Source: JAPPHA01 sp963664045 (GTDB taxonomy: Bacteria > Pseudomonadota > Alphaproteobacteria > Rhodobacterales > Rhodobacteraceae). From it: DNA of 64,000 bases. Where the stretch lies: contig CAXXGT010000011.1 of the NCBI GenBank assembly GCA_963664045.2, positions 1 through 64,000 on the forward strand, read 5' to 3'. A model generated the notes under the pieces. It had not been told where the DNA came from and did no database searches. It saw only the letters and a program-made list of their open reading frames with translations. Positions 36,087-46,969 of the stretch are shown one piece after another. Made by a program: the position numbers and the translations under genes. Each line of letters opens with the position of its first letter. Positions within the stretch are counted from its first letter, which is position 1.

Positions 36087-36501
36087 GGCCGCCGCCGGGC
36101 GTTCGGATGCGGAACTCCTACGGACGGGACCGTTGCTGCGCTTGTCCTCGCAGACCGATGCCTGGGACGACTGGCTGGACAGCGCGGCCAATCCGCCCTT
36201 CGGCACCTGCCACGACCATTGCGCAACATTGCTGGTGGCGGTTGAAAACGGGGCGGGGCTTGCGGTTCTGCCAAGGCTACTGGTGCTGGATGACCGGCGG
36301 CAAGCACGCCTTCGCCAGATCGGGCCGGAACGGCCAACGATGATGAGCTATATGATGGCGCTCTCCCCAGGCGCAGCCACCACTCGCGGAACGCAGGACC
36401 TTGCCGACTGGATCACCCGCGCCGCTCGCAGGACAGCGGTATTACGCACCGTTGGCGGCATGGATGAGGCAGTTGGTACCCGCCGCCGGTTTCCGGCCTG
36501 A
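36087..36501 (+). pseudogene. LysR-type regulator, 3' part
   Basis: This continues the LysR gene after IS copy B: LLRLSSQTDAWDDWLDSAAN, then HCATLLVAVENGAGLAVLPR and DLADWITRAARR, ending at a TGA at 36499-36501. These are typical C-terminal effector-domain features of LysR regulators. The first ten bases are the right copy of the probable target duplication. The fragment has no start of its own. Confidence 0.85.
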
Positions 36502-36570
36502 GGCCGACGAGGACGAATGGCGTCGCTCACCCGGAAAACCTGCCTGTTAATCCAGGCCTGTGTTCAGATG

Positions 36571-37015
36571 TCAAACTTCAAACTTCACACCCTGAGCAAG
36601 CGGGAGCTCGGCGGAGTAGTTGATCGTATTTGTCTGCCGCCGCATGTAGGACTTCCAGGCATCCGAACCACTCTCGCGCCCGCCGCTGGTTTCCTTTTCT
36701 CCGCCAAACGCACCGCCGATTTCGGCGCCGGACGGTCCGATATTAACGTTGGCAATGCCGCAGTCCGAACCCGCCGCCGACAGAAACGCCTCGGCCTCGC
36801 GAATGTTCAGCGTGAAGATGCTCGACGACAGCCCCTGCGGTACGCCGTTATGCAGCGCCATCGCTTCGGCGAAGTCATAGTAGCCCATCACATAAAGGAT
36901 CGGCGCAAAGGTTTCGGTTTCGACCGTCTTGGTTTGCGACGGCATTTCGACGATTGCGGGGGCAACATAGGCCCCGCCCTCGACGCCATGGGCGACACCA
37001 GCAAGACGCGTTCAT
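36571..37015 (-). pseudogene. Aldehyde dehydrogenase (ALDH7 type), C-terminal fragment
   Basis: The sequence matches the end of an ALDH7/alpha-aminoadipate-semialdehyde dehydrogenase: GAYVAPAIVEMPSQTKTVET, FAPILYVMGY, PQGLSSSIFT, GIANVNIGPSGAEIGGAFGG and SGSDAWKSYMRRQTNTINY. In frame, an upstream TGA lies near 37015, and the catalytic Cys, NAD-binding domain and N-terminus are absent, so it is non-functional. ALDH7 enzymes often work in lysine or pipecolate degradation, which would fit the nearby cyclodeaminase-like gene. The DNA from 37016 to 37190 is not recognisable. Confidence 0.82.
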
Positions 37016-37191
37016 GGGATGGCTTCGTCGACCGGCACCTTGGCGGCGCAAGAACGGTCTCGGACGGCAGCATCGCTGTTGACCGGGATATGAACGGCGC
37101 GGGGCATCATGCTTCGTGCGCATTACGGCAACCTGGGCCGTTTCCAGGCGGCGGGCGCAGATATTGCGCTCGTTGCGGAATAAATCAAGTG

Positions 37192-38007
37192 TTACGGTTT
37201 GAACCCGATCGCTTCACCCCAGGCCAAAGCCGCAATTGCGCCCGAAGCATCTTTCCATTCGTCCAATGTACGTCGCCAGTCGTCGAATTGTGCATGCGTT
37301 GCAAGTCCGTGTTTCACCGCCACCTCGACGGTGTCAGAAGCGAAGAACCAGCCGGTCGCCAACGCGTGGAAAAAGGCGATGTCCTCGCCTGTCGCAAAGA
37401 TCTCGAACGACGCACTGATCTCAATGTCGGAGAAACCGGCGTCGATATAAATTCCTTTCAACTCCTTCCCGATTTGGGGATGACCGCCGTTGGCGGTCAG
37501 GAGACGCAGAAATGTCTCCCATACGTCTTCAAGACTGCCGAGATTCGGTTTCAGGAATGAAGAATCACCGATCAGTTCCCGGGCCGAGATGAACCCTCCA
37601 GGCTTCAGCACCCGCTTCGCCTCGGCCAGCGTTGTCCGGGTGTCCGGAATGTGCATGAAAACGGCGTGAAAATGGACGACATCAAAGAAATCGTCCTCAT
37701 AGGGAAGATCGGTCGCGTCGCCCGTCCGAAAAAATGCGTTGTCATGTCCGCCGGCCACGGCCGCAGTCTGCGCCATCTCGACCTGCGACTCTTCCATATC
37801 GAGGCCATGCAACTCCCCGGGTTCCACCGCCTTGGCAAGCCCCACCGAGATCGTTCCCGGACCGCACCCGAGGTCGAGAACGCGATGGCCCGGCTTCAGG
37901 CGCGGGAGCAGGTGAAATGCGACATTCTCTGCGTTTCGGCGCTTGAGCAGCGCCAGGAACTCGTCGCTGTAACCCATCGTGTAGGTCGGGTCGCTGCCTT
38001 CCTGCAT
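37192..38007 (-). CDS. Class I SAM-dependent methyltransferase
   Basis: The 271-residue protein has the SAM-binding motif I HRVLDLGCGPGTISVGLA, an acidic ribose contact in ELHGLDMEESQVEMA, motif III-like DFFDVVHFHAVFMHI and the post-motif LKPGGFISARE. These are UbiE-like methyltransferase features. The acceptor is unknown. It is transcribed alone; the ATG at 38007 is the clear start, with an in-frame ATG nine codons further. Confidence 0.85.
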   Translation of the reverse strand: MQEGSDPTYTMGYSDEFLALLKRRNAENVAFHLLPRLKPGHRVLDLGCGPGTISVGLAKAVEPGELHGLDMEESQVEMAQTAAVAGGHDNAFFRTGDATDLPYEDDFFDVVHFHAVFMHIPDTRTTLAEAKRVLKPGGFISARELIGDSSFLKPNLGSLEDVWETFLRLLTANGGHPQIGKELKGIYIDAGFSDIEISASFEIFATGEDIAFFHALATGWFFASDTVEVAVKHGLATHAQFDDWRRTLDEWKDASGAIAALAWGEAIGFKP

Positions 38008-38517
38008 CTATTTGCCTTTCATTGTTCGCCCTCCTGTTCCCTTCCCTTGTCTTGCCAATCATATGAGGATGCAAGCAGTTTCCGTCAACGAGACCACGTC
38101 GTCGCTCCGGATAACAAAACCTGGAATCGATGTTGCGTGGACCACATCATCGAGAGCTACGGCACAGGCTTCAGGCTGCTCCCGACTTTCACCGCAGGCA
38201 GGCACCGTATCCGCCCCAGATAAACCAAAGCGAAGCCCCAAGGGTCAAGACAAGAACGGCATCCGCCGTAATCATCGTCGCGCGCCTTCAAGTTTTCGGG
38301 AAAGCAAACCGGGAGACTCTCCGAAAGTGCCGAAGTGAAAATTTCCCGGTTTATCGGACAGGTGTCCGTTTCCGGGATTGCCACTCCGGCGCCCCGTAAC
38401 GGCTGCGTGATCCAATGACATCCTTACGGTCCGCCTTGGGCAAAACGGGGTGAGAAACGGCGATGACATTGACAGGTTCCTTGACATGTTGACGAAGGGA
38501 GGCCGTCGAGAATCCGG
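38008..38517. other. Intergenic region with a nested hairpin
   Basis: This 510-base gap between two leftward genes has no recognisable gene. At 38344-38377 the arms TCCCGG and CCGGGA enclose an inner perfect stem CGGACA/TGTCCG, giving a nested hairpin about 140 bases beyond the isomerase stop. It could serve as a terminator or 3' structure, but there is no U-tract. Confidence 0.4.
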
Positions 38518-39126
38518 TCATCTGCCTCCAGGGCGTTTGCCCAGCCAGGTATCGAGATAGCTCAACCGGTCCTGGCCCCAGAACAACTCGTCATCGACGA
38601 GATAGCTCGGCGCCCCGAATACGCCCCGTTCCAAGGCTTCGCCAGTATTGCGTTCGAAGACCTCCACCGCTCTCGCCATGTCTTCCTTCAACACTGTTTC
38701 CGGAAAGCCGTTTTGCTCAAGGCACTCGGCGAGGACACCGTGCTCGGAAATGTCCTTTTCTTCCGCCCAGCAAGCCCTGAGAATCGCGTGCGCAAGCCCG
38801 CCGATGTTTCCTCCGCCAACCTCCCCGGCGACGATGATGGCGTGGCAGCTCGGCAATGGATCGGTCGGCCAATGGGCCGGCTGCAGGTTGATCGGAACGC
38901 CGTTCATTTCGGCGATCCTTCGAAGTTCCTGGAAGCGATAGGCCTGCCGCGATGGATGTCGGTCCTTCGGCAATGGCGTCCCGGTTTCAGAAAATACCTT
39001 CAATAAATGGAACGGCCTGTAAGAAATTCGAACATCGTGTTTCCGCGCAATCGCTTCGAGGCGCTCGCCGGCGAGATAGCAAAAAGGAGAAAGCGTAAAG
39101 AGGTAATAGTCAATGTTCCGCATCAT
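38518..39126 (-). CDS. DsbA-fold isomerase (2-hydroxychromene-2-carboxylate isomerase-like)
   Basis: The 202-residue product resembles the NahD/kappa-class GST-like family: IDYYLFTLSPFCYLAGERLE with the thioredoxin-fold active Ser-Pro in place of a CxxC, YRPFHLLKVF, a mid-domain helical insert, and FGAPSYLVDDELFWGQDRL near the end. Family members isomerise hydroxychromene carboxylates with glutathione; many relatives have no known substrate. Two adjacent ATGs (39126 and 39123) are possible starts. It lies alone on the reverse strand, downstream of the LDH2-type gene by about 210 bases. Confidence 0.8.
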   Translation of the reverse strand: MMRNIDYYLFTLSPFCYLAGERLEAIARKHDVRISYRPFHLLKVFSETGTPLPKDRHPSRQAYRFQELRRIAEMNGVPINLQPAHWPTDPLPSCHAIIVAGEVGGGNIGGLAHAILRACWAEEKDISEHGVLAECLEQNGFPETVLKEDMARAVEVFERNTGEALERGVFGAPSYLVDDELFWGQDRLSYLDTWLGKRPGGR

Positions 39127-39338
39127 TGGATTCTTTCCCGACGACTCCCGCACCTGAAATCAGAATTTCCCGGGCATTTCAACACTTGCAAATGCGTCGA
39201 CAGTCACGTTGGACGGCGTCGTTGCGTTCATGTGAGCCTCGCCGGTTTCCAGCTGCCGTTTTCCGGGATTGCCGTATCTCGGCGTGTGCGGCCGAACTGG
39301 CCATCTGGTCATAAGTCAATCCCGAACTGCATTCTGAT

Positions 39339-40415
39339 TCAGGTCTTCGTGACATCCGAGACGTACATTTCCGCCTCGGACAGTCCCAGTCCCTGCCCGG
39401 CCTCGACAATTTCCTGCCATTCCGCTTGATCGATCTCGATTCCATTCGCATGCCGATCTTTTGCTGCCTGCCGCTCCGGCTCGCCTGCGACATGCACAGA
39501 CCCGGATTGTTCGGCGGTGGGCGACGACTTGACGTATTCGATCAGTGAATCAAGTTCCCCGGACAACCAGGAAGGTTCGGCAAACTGCTTTGGATCGACA
39601 ACTACGGTGAACATGTTGTTCAAGATGCTCCCGTTACGCGGGTTTCCCGGTTGTATCGTACCGCCCCCCGATAATCCCCCGGCGAGCAACTCGCACATGA
39701 GTGCAAGACCTGAACCCTTGTGCTCTCCAAAAGGCAATAATGCGCCTGGCGGATCCGAGAACAAGGCGTTCGGGTCCGTGCACTGCCGCCCGTTGGCGTC
39801 CACGACGTTGCCGATGCCGACTTCCTCACCACGCGTCATGGCGACGCGCGCCTTGCCGAGAGCAATCCGACTCGTCGCCATGTCCAGCAGGAGCGAGGGT
39901 GTCTTGTTGGTGCCTGGGACAGCGATGCAAACGGGATTGGTCACGAATCGCCCGGCAGAACCACCCCACGGTGCAACCAATGGGGCATGATCAATGACGT
40001 TGACAAAGTGAATCGATATCATTCCGGCGGACATGGCGATCTCGCCATACGCACCGATCCTTCCGAGGTGATGTGCATTCTTCAATGTCATCACTGCGGC
40101 GCCAGACTGGCGGCACCGGCCAACGGCTTCTTCCATCGCTTCCGCACCGACTCGTCGCCCGAAACCCAGATTGCCGTCGAACTGGAGAACAACCCCTGCG
40201 TCCCTGAATTTTGAAACTGCTGTTCCCGGCTTCAGCATGCCATCGGCGAAATGCCGGGTGTAGGTCGGGATCAAGCCGACGCCGTGGCTGTCATGGCCCT
40301 TGAGGTTGGCGTCAACTAGCGACCGCGACACAAGACCGGCCTCCCACGGCGGACTGCCCATTGCGCCGAAGATCGCCGTGCATGTCCGTTCCAGATTCTC
40401 GTGCGAAACGCGCAT
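39339..40415 (-). CDS. Malate/L-lactate dehydrogenase family (LDH2) oxidoreductase
   Basis: The 358-residue protein shows the LDH2/MDG family pattern: LVDANLKGHDSHGVGLIPTY with the catalytic-region His, LKNAHHLGRIGAYGEIA, NPVCIAVPG and LDMATSRIALGKARVA, and FGEHKGSGLALMCELLAG. These NAD(P)-dependent enzymes use a fold unrelated to classical LDH and reduce 2-oxo acids, ureidoglycolate or cyclic imines such as delta-1-piperideine-2-carboxylate. The ATG at 40415 follows GGGGGGACA and is preferred over one 21 bases upstream. The substrate is not fixed by sequence. Confidence 0.88.
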   Translation of the reverse strand: MRVSHENLERTCTAIFGAMGSPPWEAGLVSRSLVDANLKGHDSHGVGLIPTYTRHFADGMLKPGTAVSKFRDAGVVLQFDGNLGFGRRVGAEAMEEAVGRCRQSGAAVMTLKNAHHLGRIGAYGEIAMSAGMISIHFVNVIDHAPLVAPWGGSAGRFVTNPVCIAVPGTNKTPSLLLDMATSRIALGKARVAMTRGEEVGIGNVVDANGRQCTDPNALFSDPPGALLPFGEHKGSGLALMCELLAGGLSGGGTIQPGNPRNGSILNNMFTVVVDPKQFAEPSWLSGELDSLIEYVKSSPTAEQSGSVHVAGEPERQAAKDRHANGIEIDQAEWQEIVEAGQGLGLSEAEMYVSDVTKT

Positions 40416-40686
40416 TGTCCCCCCGTTGGAATTCAAGCCGGTCGAATGTCATGAACCCGGAACTCCAGGGCCAGGATCAAGACCGGCAGCCTTTCTCTCC
40501 GCTCACCGAATCGAATACTGCCGAACGTGACGCGGTCTGTCGACCCGGTTGATCCGGTATTCGCATATGACCGGGCGCGTCGGACTCGGCAACAAGAACG
40601 ATCACTTGCAATTGAACCGGTCGGTGGTATTCGGTCGTCAGTTTTTCGGTTTCCGGACTCCGATCATCTTCTGAAAGGGAACAGTC

Positions 40687-41709
40687 ATGAAGCGGACCGT
40701 CGAACCCAGATTGATTGCCGGAAACTCCAATCGACAACTGGCTGCCGCCATCGCACGGTGCATGTCGATGAACTGGGGAAAAACCGTAAAACTGGTCGAA
40801 ACCCGGGTCGAACGATTCAACGACCAGGAGATCTTCGTCGAAGTCCATGACAATGTCCGGGGCGAGGACATGTTCATCATCCAGTCGACGTCGAATCCGG
40901 CGAACGACAATCTCATGGAACTCCTGATCATGGTGGATGCGCTCCGCAGGTCGTCTGCACGACGGATAACCGCGGTCATCCCCTACTTCGGCTACGCCAG
41001 GCAGGACCGACGCACCCGTGCCCGGACTCCGATATCAGCTAAACTGGTCGCGAACCTCCTGGTCGGGGCCGGGGTCGAACGGGTTCTGACGATGGACCTT
41101 CATGCCGGCCAGATTCAGGGATTTTTCGACATCCCGGTTGATAACCTCTACTGTGCGCCGGTTTTTTCGCTCGATCTGCGCAAGCGATTCGGGGCGGACT
41201 TCGAAAATATCTGTGTTGTTTCTCCTGACGTCGGTGGCGTGGAGCGCGCACGCGAACTCGCCAAACGGGTTGGCGCGGAACTTGCCATAGTCGACAAGCG
41301 ACGATCGGCCCCGGGTGTTGTCGAAGAAATGACCGTGATCGGGGACGTAAGCGGCCGACTTGCCGTCATTGTCGACGATATTTGCGATACGGCCGGAACA
41401 TTGTGCAAGGCGGCCGATACGCTCATGGAAGCCGGCGCAAAGGAAGTCAGGTCCTACATAACACACGGCGTTCTCTCCGACCCGGCAGCCGAACTGATTT
41501 CCCGGTCCAGCATGACCGAACTCGTCGTGACCGACTCGATCGTACTAAACGATGTGGCGCAGGTATGCGAAAAGATCCGCGCTCTTTCGACCGCACCGCT
41601 ACTGGCACAGGCCATCATGAATATTGCGAACGGAACGTCGGTTTCGTCACTGTTTGACGAGGAAGTTCTCAAACCGATCTACGAAGGCGCCGCCCCGATC
41701 TCACTGTGA
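40687..41709 (+). CDS. prs: Ribose-phosphate pyrophosphokinase
   Basis: The 340-residue enzyme has FNDQEIFVEVHDNVRGED, the ATP-binding PYFGYARQDRR, MDLHAGQIQGFFDIPVDNL and the PRPP-binding loop VIVDDICDTAGTL. It makes PRPP from ribose 5-phosphate and ATP, supplying purine (purEK here), pyrimidine, histidine and NAD synthesis. The product is slightly longer than the usual 310-320 residues, with a longer C-terminal tail ending EGAAPISL. It converges with the ATP synthase genes, with only 14 bases between stops. Confidence 0.95.
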   Translation: MKRTVEPRLIAGNSNRQLAAAIARCMSMNWGKTVKLVETRVERFNDQEIFVEVHDNVRGEDMFIIQSTSNPANDNLMELLIMVDALRRSSARRITAVIPYFGYARQDRRTRARTPISAKLVANLLVGAGVERVLTMDLHAGQIQGFFDIPVDNLYCAPVFSLDLRKRFGADFENICVVSPDVGGVERARELAKRVGAELAIVDKRRSAPGVVEEMTVIGDVSGRLAVIVDDICDTAGTLCKAADTLMEAGAKEVRSYITHGVLSDPAAELISRSSMTELVVTDSIVLNDVAQVCEKIRALSTAPLLAQAIMNIANGTSVSSLFDEEVLKPIYEGAAPISL

Positions 41710-41723
41710 GATCCGACCGGCGG

Positions 41724-42131
41724 TTATGGCTGGGCGCCAATCACCCGTTCGAGGGCCACCATGTCGCTCAGATACTTGTCGGCCAGGTCCTTGTCGGGTC
41801 CTTCCCGACCCTCGGCATCACGCTCGGCTGACTCGATAAACTGTTCGAGCATCTCCCGGGTTACATGCGCCCGTTCCACGGCCTGTTCCGCCAGAACGAT
41901 TGCCGCATCGGCCGAGATTTCGACGTAACCACCCGTCACCACGAACTCAGAATTCTCGTCCCGGGAATCACACAGTCGCACGATCCCCGGGCGCAGGGAT
42001 GAGACAAGGGGCATGTGGTCCGGAAGCACCGTGAAGTCCCCTTCCGCCCCGGGAAGCTCGACCTGGCTCGCTTCGCACTGTGCAAGCCGCCGGTCGGGAG
42101 CCAAGAGTTCAAACTGCAAGGAACTTGCCAT
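41724..42131 (-). CDS. atpC: ATP synthase F1 epsilon subunit
   Basis: The 135-residue product has the N-terminal beta-sandwich (LQFELLAPDRRLAQCEASQV, then GAEGDFTVLPDHMPLVSSLR) and a C-terminal helical hairpin. It is part of the central stalk and can inhibit ATP hydrolysis. It is the last gene of the F1 cluster, 26 bases after atpD. Confidence 0.94.
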   Translation of the reverse strand: MASSLQFELLAPDRRLAQCEASQVELPGAEGDFTVLPDHMPLVSSLRPGIVRLCDSRDENSEFVVTGGYVEISADAAIVLAEQAVERAHVTREMLEQFIESAERDAEGREGPDKDLADKYLSDMVALERVIGAQP

Positions 42132-42157
42132 GGTCAGCCTCCGTCACACCAAACCCG

Positions 42158-43597
<1,440 letters not shown>

Positions 43598-43612
43598 ATT
43601 GTCTCTCCGGTC

Positions 43613-44485
43613 CTACAGCGCCTCGGCGCCTGAAATAATCTCGATGAGCTCCTTGGTAATGGCGGCCTGCCGGGAGCGGTTGAATTCGATGGTCAGCTTG
43701 TCGATCATGTCACCCGCGTTGCGGGTCGCATTATCCATCGCCGTCATACGCGAACCCTGTTCGGAGGCGGCATTCTCAAGAAGCGCCGCAAAGACCCTGG
43801 CCGTCAGGGCCCGGGGCAACAGGCTCGCGAGAATCTCTTCTTCTCCAGGCTCGAATTCGTAGAACGTCGACTCCTCGGCGTCTTCCGGATTCGGCAACGC
43901 GGGAATGAGTTGCAATGCGGTCGGTTCCTGCGCGATTACCGAGCGAAATTCGCTGAAAAAGATCGTTGCAACGTCAAATTCACCGTTCTCGAACCTGTTG
44001 ACAATGTCATCGGCCACCGATGTCGCTTCACCGTAGCTGATCGTCTTGGCGTGAGACAGGTCAACATGACCAACCAGTTGCGCCTCGTATTCCCTTCGGA
44101 GCTGTTCGCGGCCTTTCTTTCCCACTGTCAGGAACTTGACGGATTTTCCTTCATCCATGAGCTTGCGCGCGCGTAAACGGACCAGCTTGACGATGGAGGA
44201 GTTGAAATTGCCGCAGAGACCACGTTCGGCCGTCATGACGACAAGGAGCTGCGTCTGGTCGCTTCCGGTTCCCCTGAGAAGGGGCGGCGCATTCTCGGCA
44301 TCCTTGAGAGAGGATGTCAGGGTTCCGATGACCCGGTTGATCCCCTCGGCATAAGGACGCGCATTTACTGCCGCTTCCTGCGCCTTGCGAAGCTTGGCAG
44401 CTGCGACCATCTGCATGGCCTTGGTGATCTTGCGCGTATTCTTGACGCTTTCGATCCTGAGCCGGAGATCCTTGAGACTTGGCAT
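43613..44485 (-). CDS. atpG: ATP synthase F1 gamma subunit
   Basis: The 290-residue protein has the typical N-terminal helix (PSLKDLRLRIESVKNTRKIT) and C-terminal helix (AMDNATRNAGDMIDKLTIEF, then NRSRQAAITKELIEIISGAEAL) that form the rotating coiled-coil shaft. The start ATG at 44485 lies 57 bases after atpA. Confidence 0.96.
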   Translation of the reverse strand: MPSLKDLRLRIESVKNTRKITKAMQMVAAAKLRKAQEAAVNARPYAEGINRVIGTLTSSLKDAENAPPLLRGTGSDQTQLLVVMTAERGLCGNFNSSIVKLVRLRARKLMDEGKSVKFLTVGKKGREQLRREYEAQLVGHVDLSHAKTISYGEATSVADDIVNRFENGEFDVATIFFSEFRSVIAQEPTALQLIPALPNPEDAEESTFYEFEPGEEEILASLLPRALTARVFAALLENAASEQGSRMTAMDNATRNAGDMIDKLTIEFNRSRQAAITKELIEIISGAEAL

Positions 44486-44542
44486 TTGGTCGCGTTCCTC
44501 GGAATTCGGTGCGGCGAACGTCGGGAAATCAATCCGAAACCG

Positions 44543-46081
44543 TCAGGAGAAACCCTTCAGGAAATCCTCGACAACCGCCTTCAACCGGTCTTCCAGTTCA
44601 CCTTTGACCTTCCGGTCGTTCGCGGTGATGTCCTGCAACAGGTCCGCGTGCTTCTGCCTCACGTAACTGAGCAACCCGGCCTCGAATCGACTGACGTCAC
44701 CGACCGATATTCCATCCAGATACCCTTGCGTACCTGAGAAGATAACCACGACCTGCTCCGCATTCGTCAGTGGGGAGTACTGGGGCTGCTTGAGCAGTTC
44801 GGTCAGGCGCGCACCCCGGTTGAGTAGCGCCTGCGTCGCTGCGTCAAGATCGGAACCGAACTGCGCAAATGCGGCCATTTCACGATATTGGGCCAGCTCC
44901 AGCTTGATCGAGCCCGCGACGGATTTCATCGCGTCGGTCTGGGCCGCCGATCCCACCCTGGACACCGACAGGCCCGTGTTCACCGCCGGTCTAATCCCCT
45001 GGTAAAAAAGTTCGGTTTCGAGAAATATCTGTCCGTCCGTGATCGAAATCACGTTTGTCGGGATGAAGGCGGATACATCGCCGCCCTGCGTTTCGATGAT
45101 CGGCAGCGCCGTCAGCGATCCTGCCCCGTGGTCCGAGTTCAGTTTTGCAGATCGTTCCAGCAACCGGGAATGCAGGTAGAAGACATCTCCGGGATAGGCT
45201 TCGCGCCCGGGCGGTCGACGCAACAGCAACGACATCTGCCGATAGGCAACCGCCTGCTTGGAAAGATCATCATAGACGATCAGTGCATGACGGCCGTTGT
45301 CGCGGAAGTGTTCGGCCATCGTCGTAGCAGAATACGGAGCCAGGAACTGCATGGGAGCCGGGTCCGATGCAGTGGCAGCAACGATGATGCAATAGGAAAT
45401 GGCGCCGGATTCCTCCAGCTTCTTGACCAGCTGCGCAACCGTCGATCGCTTCTGGCCAATGGCAACGTAGACACAATAGAGTTTCTTGGATTCGTCGTCC
45501 CCGGCGGCGTCATTGTATGACTTCTGGTTCAGGATGGCATCGAGGGCGAGAGCAGTCTTGCCGGTCTGACGATCGCCAATGATCAGTTCGCGTTGCCCCC
45601 GTCCTATCGGAATCAACGAGTCGACCGATTTCAGGCCGGTTGCCATCGGTTCATGCACGGACCGCCTGGGAATGATCCCCGGCGCCTTGACATCCGCCTG
45701 GGAGCGCAGGTCGGTTTCAATCGGGCCTTTGCCGTCGATCGGCTGTCCCAGGGCGTCGACAACGCGACCCAGGAGCGCGTCTCCGATCGGGACGTCGACG
45801 ATCGCGTTCGTCCGGCGAACCGTGTCTCCCTCCTTGATGTCACGGTCAGTTCCGAAAATGACGACACCGACATTGTCGACTTCGAGGTTGAGGGCCATTC
45901 CCCGGATTCCGCCGGGAAACTCGACCATTTCGCCCGCCTGGATGTTGTCCAGACCGTGAACGCGCGCGATTCCGTCGCCCACGCTCAGCACACGTCCCAC
46001 TTCCGCGACTTCTGCTTCCTGACCGAAATTCCTGATCTGGTCCTTCAGGATCGCGGAAATCTCTGCTGCCTGGATCGCCAT
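44543..46081 (-). CDS. atpA: ATP synthase F1 alpha subunit
   Basis: The 512-residue protein has the N-terminal EISAILKDQIRNF segment, Walker A GDRQTGKT near residue 170, the conserved ALIVYDDLSKQAVAYRQMSL region and the alpha-subunit signature around PAVNTGLSVSRVGSAAQ. It is the non-catalytic nucleotide-binding partner of beta. Its ATG overlaps the atpH stop (TAATG), showing translational coupling. Confidence 0.97.
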   Translation of the reverse strand: MAIQAAEISAILKDQIRNFGQEAEVAEVGRVLSVGDGIARVHGLDNIQAGEMVEFPGGIRGMALNLEVDNVGVVIFGTDRDIKEGDTVRRTNAIVDVPIGDALLGRVVDALGQPIDGKGPIETDLRSQADVKAPGIIPRRSVHEPMATGLKSVDSLIPIGRGQRELIIGDRQTGKTALALDAILNQKSYNDAAGDDESKKLYCVYVAIGQKRSTVAQLVKKLEESGAISYCIIVAATASDPAPMQFLAPYSATTMAEHFRDNGRHALIVYDDLSKQAVAYRQMSLLLRRPPGREAYPGDVFYLHSRLLERSAKLNSDHGAGSLTALPIIETQGGDVSAFIPTNVISITDGQIFLETELFYQGIRPAVNTGLSVSRVGSAAQTDAMKSVAGSIKLELAQYREMAAFAQFGSDLDAATQALLNRGARLTELLKQPQYSPLTNAEQVVVIFSGTQGYLDGISVGDVSRFEAGLLSYVRQKHADLLQDITANDRKVKGELEDRLKAVVEDFLKGFS

Positions 46082-46650
46082 TAACCGACCTCTCTCATTG
46101 CATTCCTGAGCCTGGACAGCTTCGACCTGATCGAGCTGTCAACCATTTTTGAACCAACCCTGATCACGAGCCCGCCAACCAGGGATTCATCGACTGTCTG
46201 TTCGACCTTTACCTTTTTCACCTCGCGGCCCAGGACCCCGCCCAACTGGGAACCAAGGCGTTCCACCTGATTCCCGGACAAGGGCTTGGGCACCGAAACA
46301 TGCGCGGTGACTTCTCCATTTTCCGCCGCGACCATGGACCGTACGAGTTCAATCAATTGAGGCAGCGCGAACAGGCGCCGTTTCTCGGCCATCACGCCCA
46401 GTGTTCCGGTGACAATCTGGGTGAGTTCCATGTGTCCTGCCAGCGCCGTGATTGCCGCGACCTGATCGTTGCGCGAGTAGATCGGCGATGAAATCAGATC
46501 ACGCAGATCGGGACTCTCCTCAAGCGCCCGCTGCAGGGCATCGAGGTCGTGCTCAACCGTCGAAAGTTCCGCGGACTCTTTCGCAAGCTCGAAAAGAGCG
46601 GTTGCGTAGCGCGAAGCGACCACGGCAGACAACGAAACCGTTTCTGGCAC
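46081..46650 (-). CDS. atpH: ATP synthase F1 delta subunit
   Basis: The 189-residue product has SRYATALFELAKESAELSTV at the N-terminus and the delta signature VEQTVDESLVGGLVIRVGSKMVDSSI near the C-terminus, which joins the peripheral stalk to the F1 head. The GTG at 46650 is chosen because AGGA lies six bases upstream and it gives the normal length. It is the first gene of the F1 cluster; order delta-alpha-gamma-beta-epsilon without the Fo genes is the alphaproteobacterial arrangement. Confidence 0.94.
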   Translation of the reverse strand: MPETVSLSAVVASRYATALFELAKESAELSTVEHDLDALQRALEESPDLRDLISSPIYSRNDQVAAITALAGHMELTQIVTGTLGVMAEKRRLFALPQLIELVRSMVAAENGEVTAHVSVPKPLSGNQVERLGSQLGGVLGREVKKVKVEQTVDESLVGGLVIRVGSKMVDSSIRSKLSRLRNAMREVG

Positions 46651-46969
46651 ATTGTTCCTTTCAATAGAACACGGCGCCAGGCAGTCCCCCCGGAAACCGT
46701 CTCGGAAGAATCGGTCAGCGACGCATGCACCGCAGCGGCCCACCCGCCGCTCAAAATCGGCTTGCTGTTAGCACATGGCTTTCGCCGGAAGCAACAAGCG
46801 ACGCTCAGTTTTCGGAGAACGTCCTGGCACGGTACTGGCTGCCAAAATCATCGCCCGAACGCTCTTCACAACACGCAACACCCGTCACGCTCGTCATGCC
46901 ACCAGTGTTGTCGGGCCAGCCACTTACCGTAAGCCTCCAGGCTCGCCTTGAAAGTGAAGTCGCGCAAAT
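46651..46969. other. Upstream region of the ATP synthase F1 genes
   Basis: About 320 bases between atpH and the methyltransferase stop, both transcribed leftward. No coding frame is supported. It presumably carries the atp promoter, but I could not pick convincing -35 and -10 boxes. Confidence 0.45.
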
